64,000 nt of DNA, taken from positions 1 to 64,000 of the forward strand of contig NZ_JAECRZ010000016.1 in assembly GCF_016019955.1 (NCBI RefSeq), written 5' to 3'. A program made the position numbers and the translations under genes. This document shows positions 60,127-64,000 of the stretch, piece by piece. Each line of letters starts with the position of its first letter. Position 1 is the stretch's first letter. The DNA comes from Thiosulfatihalobacter marinus (GTDB lineage Bacteria > Pseudomonadota > Alphaproteobacteria > Rhodobacterales > Rhodobacteraceae). Under the pieces are notes generated by a model, which did no database searches, was not told the origin of the DNA, and saw only the letters and a program-made list of their open reading frames with translations.

Positions 60127-60786
60127 TCAGCTTTGCGCCGCGGCGACTTCAGCAGCCACCACGCGACGCAATTCTGCCTCCCCGAAAGGATCGAGCGGCT
60201 TGCCGTTCACGAAAAAGGTAGGCGTCTGGCGAATGTCCATGGTCGCGACATCTGCACGATCCTGATTCAGGATCGCCACGACATCGGGTGCCAGGATCTG
60301 AGTCCGCGCCGCCTCTGCATCGAGTCCGGCGGTTGCGGCGATCTCCAGGATCAGGCCCGGCGGCGGGGCCCCGCGCGAGGCCCATCGGGGTTGCCCTTCG
60401 AGCAGAGCCGTCATGACCGGCCGGTAGACATCCTGCATCCTTGCAGCTTCGAGAACGCGGATCGCTTCTTCGGAGGATGCGCCATGGAAAGGCGTATAGC
60501 GGATCACGACACGCACCGCGTCGCCATGCTCGGCCATGATGTCCTTCACGATCGGATCGAAGGCACGACAGGCCTCGCAGGCCGGATCGAAGAATTCGAC
60601 GATCGTGACGGGCGCCTCCGCAGGTCCGAGGATGGGTGAGTAGGGGCGGATCAATGCGTCCGCGAGTTCCGGAGCAACGGGCTCCGCTTCGGCCACGGGG
60701 CCGGGGCGGTTAGCATACCAGGTCGCGCCACCGAAACCGGCGACGCCGAGGGCGAGAACGGACAGGATCAGGCCGCGTCTATTCAT
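60127..60786 (-). CDS. DsbA-like thiol oxidoreductase
   Basis: A 219-residue periplasmic protein with an N-terminal anchor or signal (LILSVLALGVAGFGGATWYA) and a thioredoxin fold: active site Cys70-x-x-Cys73 in FFDPACEACRAF and a cis-Pro in RQTPTFFVNGKPL. It resembles the Com1/DsbA branch. Coupled to DsbB by a 4-base overlap, it is likely an oxidant of periplasmic thiols, maybe of the SCO cysteines. Confidence 0.85.
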   Translation of the reverse strand: MNRRGLILSVLALGVAGFGGATWYANRPGPVAEAEPVAPELADALIRPYSPILGPAEAPVTIVEFFDPACEACRAFDPIVKDIMAEHGDAVRVVIRYTPFHGASSEEAIRVLEAARMQDVYRPVMTALLEGQPRWASRGAPPPGLILEIAATAGLDAEAARTQILAPDVVAILNQDRADVATMDIRQTPTFFVNGKPLDPFGEAELRRVVAAEVAAAQS

Positions 60787-61205
60787 GTTCGTGTGTCCTT
60801 CAATGAAAGGGCCGACAGCGCCCCGATCAGCGCGAAGGCGGCGAGCGCCATCAGCGGGATCGGGATGCCGAAGACCAATTGGTTGTCATCGGTGCAAGAG
60901 GGGCCGGTGGCCGTGCAGGGCTGGATACGTTCGGGAACAAGACCGACGTACAGCCCCATGTGCCAAAGGGCGACTGCGCCGCCGCCAAGCGCCAGTGCGA
61001 TGCCGTAGCGCCCCACGCTGCCGTCCCGCCACCAAAGGCCCAGCCCGAGGACAATGGCCAAGGGGAACATGAAGGCGCGCTGGAACCAGCACAGCACGCA
61101 GGGCGTCTGCCCCAGCACCTCGCCGATGAAAAGCACGGCAAGCGAGGCGACAAGCGCGATGACCCATGCGAGCCCGAGGGCTGTTTCTCCGGATATGCGG
61201 TTCAT
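60783..61205 (-). CDS. DsbB disulfide bond formation protein
   Basis: A 140-residue protein from the ATG at 61205, with four membrane helices. The first cysteine pair is TPCVLCWFQR (Cys36, Cys39) and the second is QPCTATGPSC. DsbB re-oxidises DsbA using quinone. It overlaps the DsbA-like gene by ATGA and follows the first SCO gene by 5 bases. Confidence 0.85.
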   Translation of the reverse strand: MNRISGETALGLAWVIALVASLAVLFIGEVLGQTPCVLCWFQRAFMFPLAIVLGLGLWWRDGSVGRYGIALALGGGAVALWHMGLYVGLVPERIQPCTATGPSCTDDNQLVFGIPIPLMALAAFALIGALSALSLKDTRT

Positions 61206-61210
61206 GTCGG

Positions 61211-61813
61211 TCAGATCCTCTCTTCCAGATCGGCGAGAATCTCTTCGGCGGGGGTGCCGTAGGGCCATGAGTCGGCAAAGCCCGCCTCGGGGTCGAAGAG
61301 GAACAGATGCGACGTGTGGCCCATGGTGTACCCATCCGGCGCGGCGGCCTCTTCGACGCGCTCAAAGAAGATTGGAAACGTCTCGGACGTCGCGGCGATC
61401 TGTTCCGGCGTGCCAGTCAGCCCGACGATGCCCGCACCGAACAGAGGGACATATTCTGCGAGCACCATTGGCGTGTCCCGTTCAGGGTCGATTGTTATGA
61501 AAATCGGCTGGACCTTGGCGGCATCGTCGCCCAGACCGTCCATCACCGCCGCGACCTCGGATAGGGTCGTCGGGCAGACGTCGGGGCAGTTGGTAAAGCC
61601 GAAAAAAACCAGCATCCAGCGCCCCGCAAAGTCCTCCTCGGTTTGAACCATACCCTGGTGGTCCGTCAGTTCGAACTCAGCGAAAAAAGGCGGTTCGGCG
61701 TCGGTTCGGGCGCGGTCGGCACGATAGTCGGACCAGAGCAAAAGCCATACGAAGGCAAGCGCTGCCACGCATGCCAAAACCCAAAGAAACTTCTGTGCCG
61801 ATGTAAGGGACAA
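61211..61813 (-). CDS. SCO1/SenC family protein, first gene of the operon
   Basis: A 200-residue protein beginning at TTG 61813. It has a membrane anchor (residues about 8-27) and the copper/thiol pair Cys76 and Cys80 in FTNCPDVCPT, with His in YTMGHTSH. It is clearly different from the second SCO protein of the operon. The operon order is SCO, DsbB, DsbA-like, PCuAC, SCO. A MerR-type palindromic promoter lies about 45 bases upstream. Confidence 0.8.
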   Translation of the reverse strand: MSLTSAQKFLWVLACVAALAFVWLLLWSDYRADRARTDAEPPFFAEFELTDHQGMVQTEEDFAGRWMLVFFGFTNCPDVCPTTLSEVAAVMDGLGDDAAKVQPIFITIDPERDTPMVLAEYVPLFGAGIVGLTGTPEQIAATSETFPIFFERVEEAAAPDGYTMGHTSHLFLFDPEAGFADSWPYGTPAEEILADLEERI

Positions 61814-61848
61814 TCCTGTTCGCCTGTTTTTGATTCTTATTGCATGTG

Positions 61849-61906
61849 CGGATACATCCTCTAGCCGCTAGAAGTTCAAGCACGAAATCATGGTATAGCT
61901 TGAACT
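61849..61906. promoter_or_regulatory. MerR-type operator-promoter for the copper operon
   Basis: On the minus strand a TTGAAC -35 box (61874-61879) is followed by a 19-bp spacer containing the palindrome CTAGCCGCTAG (61861-61871) and a weak -10 near 61849-61854. MerR regulators act on such long-spacer promoters. A further 9-bp inverted repeat, AGTTCAAGC (61873-61881) and GCTTGAACT (61898-61906), extends toward the MerR gene. Confidence 0.5.
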
Positions 61907-61984
61907 CACGCGTCTGTGAATCCGACACTTGTTTATTCCGACGGCAAAACCTACACAGACTGTATCTTTTTCATGGAGGCGAGA

Positions 61985-62413
61985 ATGCTCACGATCGGTA
62001 CTCTGTCAAAGAAGACCGGCACGAAGGTGCAGACCATCCGGTACTACGAGCAGATCGGGCTAATGCCCGAACCTGGCAGGACCGAAGGCGGACAGAGGCG
62101 CTACGACAATGCACAGCTCGACCGACTGTCCTTCATCCGCCACTCGCGGCAACTCGGCTTCTCGCTCGATGCGATCCGCGAGCTACTCGACCTCAGCGAC
62201 CATCCCAACCGACCCTGCGACGAGGCTGATGCCATCGCGCGTCGCCAGCTCAAACAGGTGGAGCAGCGCATGGCCCGCCTGAAGGCGCTGCGCACGGAAC
62301 TGAAACGCATGGTCCACGAGTGCAGCGGCGGGCGGACAGCGGATTGCCGGGTGCTGGAGGTGTTGCGGGACCATTCTGAATGTCTGACCGAGCACGACGA
62401 GATTGGGGCCTGA
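61985..62413 (+). CDS. MerR-family metal-responsive regulator
   Basis: About 142 residues from the ATG at 61985. The N-terminus (MLTIGTLSKKTGTKVQTIRY; GLMPEPGRTEGGQRRY) is a MerR winged helix-turn-helix. A long dimer helix and cysteines at HPNRPCDEADAI and HECSGGRTADCRVLE match the metal-binding layout of PbrR/CadR/ZntR-like members. It is divergent from the SCO operon and upstream of the CDF exporter, so it may control both. The metal is not determined. Confidence 0.8.
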   Translation: MLTIGTLSKKTGTKVQTIRYYEQIGLMPEPGRTEGGQRRYDNAQLDRLSFIRHSRQLGFSLDAIRELLDLSDHPNRPCDEADAIARRQLKQVEQRMARLKALRTELKRMVHECSGGRTADCRVLEVLRDHSECLTEHDEIGA

Positions 62414-62416
62414 TTG

Positions 62417-62805
62417 GGCTCTGTTGCAACAGAGCCGTCTTCTGGCGCCGCGACAGCGTGCTGAAGTCGGGCACAGCCCAGTCCAGGCCGATCAGGCGCA
62501 GCAGGCTCTCGACGAACCCGGTTGTATGGCGCAGGGCCATGCCGAACAGCACCTTCATCGTCAGGCAGGTCTGGATGGCGGCGTCGCTGTGGTCTGGCTG
62601 GCGCCCGCGCTTGCCGGTGGGCGCGGCTCCCCACATCATGGCGGGATCGAACCAGATCGTCAGCGAGCCCCGGCGCTTGAGCGCCTCGTTGTTGGCTGGC
62701 CAGTTCCGGGTCTTGTAGGTCGGGGGTATCGGTCTGCTCATGCAGCCCAGCTACCACGCTGGATTCACAAGATGAATCCCCTCAGACCATTTGTGCAACA
62801 GAGCC
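62417..62805. mobile_element. Internally deleted IS5-family element
   Basis: The element is bounded on the right by TGCAACAGAGCC (62794-62805) and on the left by GGCTCTGTTGCA (62417-62428), inverted ends of the IS5/IS427 type. On the left the two ends fuse into a perfect 20-bp palindrome, GGCTCTGTTGCAACAGAGCC (62417-62436), so most of the element is gone. It separates the MerR and CDF genes and removed the CDF start. Confidence 0.7.
62437..62741 (-). pseudogene. IS5-family transposase, N-terminal fragment
   Basis: About 100 codons from ATG 62741 (MSRPIPPTYKTRNWPANNEA; AAIQTCLTMKVLFGMALRHT; GLDWAVPDFSTLSRRQKT) match the start of IS5-type transposases. The DDE catalytic domain is missing; the frame runs into the terminal palindrome. 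It cannot transpose alone. Confidence 0.8.
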
Positions 62806-62806
62806 A

Positions 62807-63664
62807 GCGAACGCCCTTCTGACCGTCGCGCAGATCGCAGGCGGGATCGTTTCGGGCAGTCTCGCGCTGATCGCGGATGAGCTGCACAACTTCTCGGATA
62901 TGGCGTCGCTGGTGATCGCTTTCGCGGCGCGCAAGATCGCGCGGAGGCCTGCGGACGAGCGGATGACCTTCGGATACGGCCGGATCGAGATTGTCGCGGC
63001 ACTGATCAACTACACGACACTCATCCTCGTCGGCGTTTATCTGATCTACGAGGGCGGTATGCGCATTATCGATCCGCCCGAGGTTCAGGGTTGGACCGTC
63101 GTCATCCTCGGCGGCGTGGCGCTCGTGGTCGACGCTCTGACTGCGGCGCTCACCTGGTCCATGCAGAAGGGCAGCGTGAACATCCGCGCGCTCTTCCTGC
63201 ACAACCTCTCGGATGCGCTCGCCTCGGTCGCCGTGATCGTCGGCGGCACGCTGATCATTCTCTACGACCTGCGCTGGGTCGATCCCGCAATCACCATCGG
63301 TATCGCGCTGTATATACTGTATCTCGCACTGACCGAGATCGGCGGCCCGATCCGGACACTGATGCTGGGCAGCCCGCCGGATATCGACAACTCGGCCGTG
63401 ATCGCCGCGATGCGGGACGTGGACGGCGTTACGGATGTCCACCACGTGCATCTATGGCAGATGCAGGAACACGAGGCGGCGCTCGACTGCCACGTGGTCG
63501 TCGCCGAAGATGGATGGACAAGAATTGAGGCCATCAAGGGCGAGATCAAAGCACGACTGAGCGAGCGCTTCGGCATCGCTCATTCCAGCCTCGAATTCGA
63601 GAATGAAAGGAACGCCCACACCAACGCCAACCTCTACGGTCACGGTAGTAATGGCCATGAATGA
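62807..63664 (+). pseudogene. CDF cation exporter lacking its N-terminus
   Basis: The frame from 62807 reads ANALLTVAQIAGGIVSGSLA, then LIADELHNFSD and later HNLSDALASVAVIVGG, the metal-site motifs of cation diffusion facilitators, and a C-terminal cytoplasmic domain (VHHVHLWQMQEHEAALDCHV). It ends in a His-rich tail. The first 25 or so residues and the start codon are cut off by the IS remnant. Internal ATG 62900 would lose a membrane helix. Intact homologues export Zn, Cd or Co; the adjacent MerR fits. Confidence 0.75.
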
Positions 63665-63677
63665 TCAGGAGGACGAA

Positions 63678-63719
63678 TTGACGGAAGAACGATATTATCT
63701 CGCACCTTCATACACTTAA
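63678..63719 (+). other. Possible cut-off gene start after the CDF gene
   Basis: A strong AGGAGG site precedes a TTG (63678), giving TEERYYLAPSYT and then TAA. The good ribosome site and short protein-like sequence suggest the beginning of a gene removed at the edge of repeat copy B, which starts 25 bases later. Confidence 0.25.
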
Positions 63720-63743
63720 GCGCAGAGCAGGCAGTGTCAGCTT

Positions 63744-63944
63744 GGTGGAGAAGGTTGGATATCAGGCCCATCCCCTCCGCCACTTGCCCCCGAGAAAGCG
63801 CTCTCCCCATCCGGCTGCGGCCGGATTTTCTCGTGTTTTAAAAGGGGTTTGCGGGGCACGCTAGGCACAGCCACAGGTGTCAGGAGACCCGAAAGCGTTC
63901 TCTCGGCCCGAAATTCTCTGGACCTGTTAACTGCATCGGTTTGG
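63744..63944. repeat. Imperfect direct repeat, copy B
   Basis: It shares with copy A (52723-52928) the opening GGTGGAGAAGGTT, CCTCCGCCACTTGCCC, the terminator hairpin, GTTCTCTCGGcCCGA and GGACCTGTTAAC, in order, with substitutions and an insertion in the middle. It closes an 11-kb segment. No gene is seen from 63720 to the end of the window. Confidence 0.7.
63809..63829 (+). terminator. Rho-independent terminator in repeat copy B
   Basis: ATCCGGC (63809-63815) pairs with GCCGGAT (63820-63826) and is followed by four T. It is the counterpart of the hairpin at 52788-52809. Confidence 0.55.
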
Positions 63945-64000
63945 TGAATTTCTTCCAAGACATTGAAAGAAAACGGGAAAAGAGTGCGGCCAGAAATGTT

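Overview
The window is high-GC DNA whose genes look like those of a Rhodobacterales-type alphaproteobacterium. Its phage tail genes are of the Rhodobacter gene-transfer-agent (GTA) type, and many small families (DUF6441, DUF6362, DUF6511, DUF3489, DUF2793) are ones I associate with prophages of that group. Genes are tightly packed and often coupled by ATGA, TGATG or GTGA overlaps. No integrase, tRNA, rRNA or CRISPR array was found.

Layout. (1) 1-320: a short minus-strand piece resembling the N-terminus of a McrB-type restriction protein. (2) About 321-39,565: prophage A. It holds a CI/LexA-type repressor (minus) facing a divergent early operon. That operon carries an excisionase-like HTH protein, an AAA recombinase (Sak4-like), a possible SSB, a DEAD helicase, a Cas4-like nuclease and a RepB-type primase fused to a RepA-like helicase. 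Next come an array of about ten 12-bp iteron-like repeats and a large hairpin, then a RuvC-like nuclease, a ParB-methyltransferase fusion and a C5 methyltransferase. A minus-strand block follows (DarT-like ADP-ribosyltransferase, DUF3489 and two small genes). The late genes are terminase, lambda-type portal, protease-capsid fusion, head-tail proteins, a probable MuF toxin/immunity pair, tail tube, a frameshifting tail chaperone, tape measure, GTA-like baseplate and tip proteins, and a lysis cassette with holin candidates, a T4-type lysozyme and nested spanins. The large terminase carries a premature amber codon.

(3) About 39,600-52,660: an accessory island rich in sulfur and thiol chemistry. 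It has a membrane-anchored AraC regulator, two sterol-desaturase-family enzymes, two SAM methyltransferases, an ArsR regulator and an ArsR-rhodanese fusion. It also has a Met-rich DUF302 protein, a TauE/SafE-type permease, a VTT-rhodanese fusion, an MFS transporter, DUF1499, a frameshifted DsrE protein, two more rhodaneses, a cysteine desulfurase and a nucleoside phosphorylase. I infer a role in handling reactive sulfur or soft metals; nothing in the sequence fixes the substrate.

(4) 52,723-63,944: a segment of about 11 kb bounded by imperfect direct repeats of roughly 200 bp. It contains an in-frame chimera of type III Mod and Res pieces, then prophage B, a deletion-scarred relative of prophage A. 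Prophage B keeps an intact portal gene, a truncated protease-capsid gene and, at the site where prophage A carries its toxin pair, a truncated GIY-YIG-like gene. Next is a minus-strand periplasmic copper/thiol operon (SCO1, DsbB, DsbA-like, PCuAC, SCO1) with a MerR-type operator upstream, a MerR regulator, an internally deleted IS5-family remnant and a CDF metal exporter missing its N-terminus.

Several genes are broken by single lesions (terminase amber, dsrE +1 frameshift, methyltransferase amber). They could be true decay or sequencing errors.
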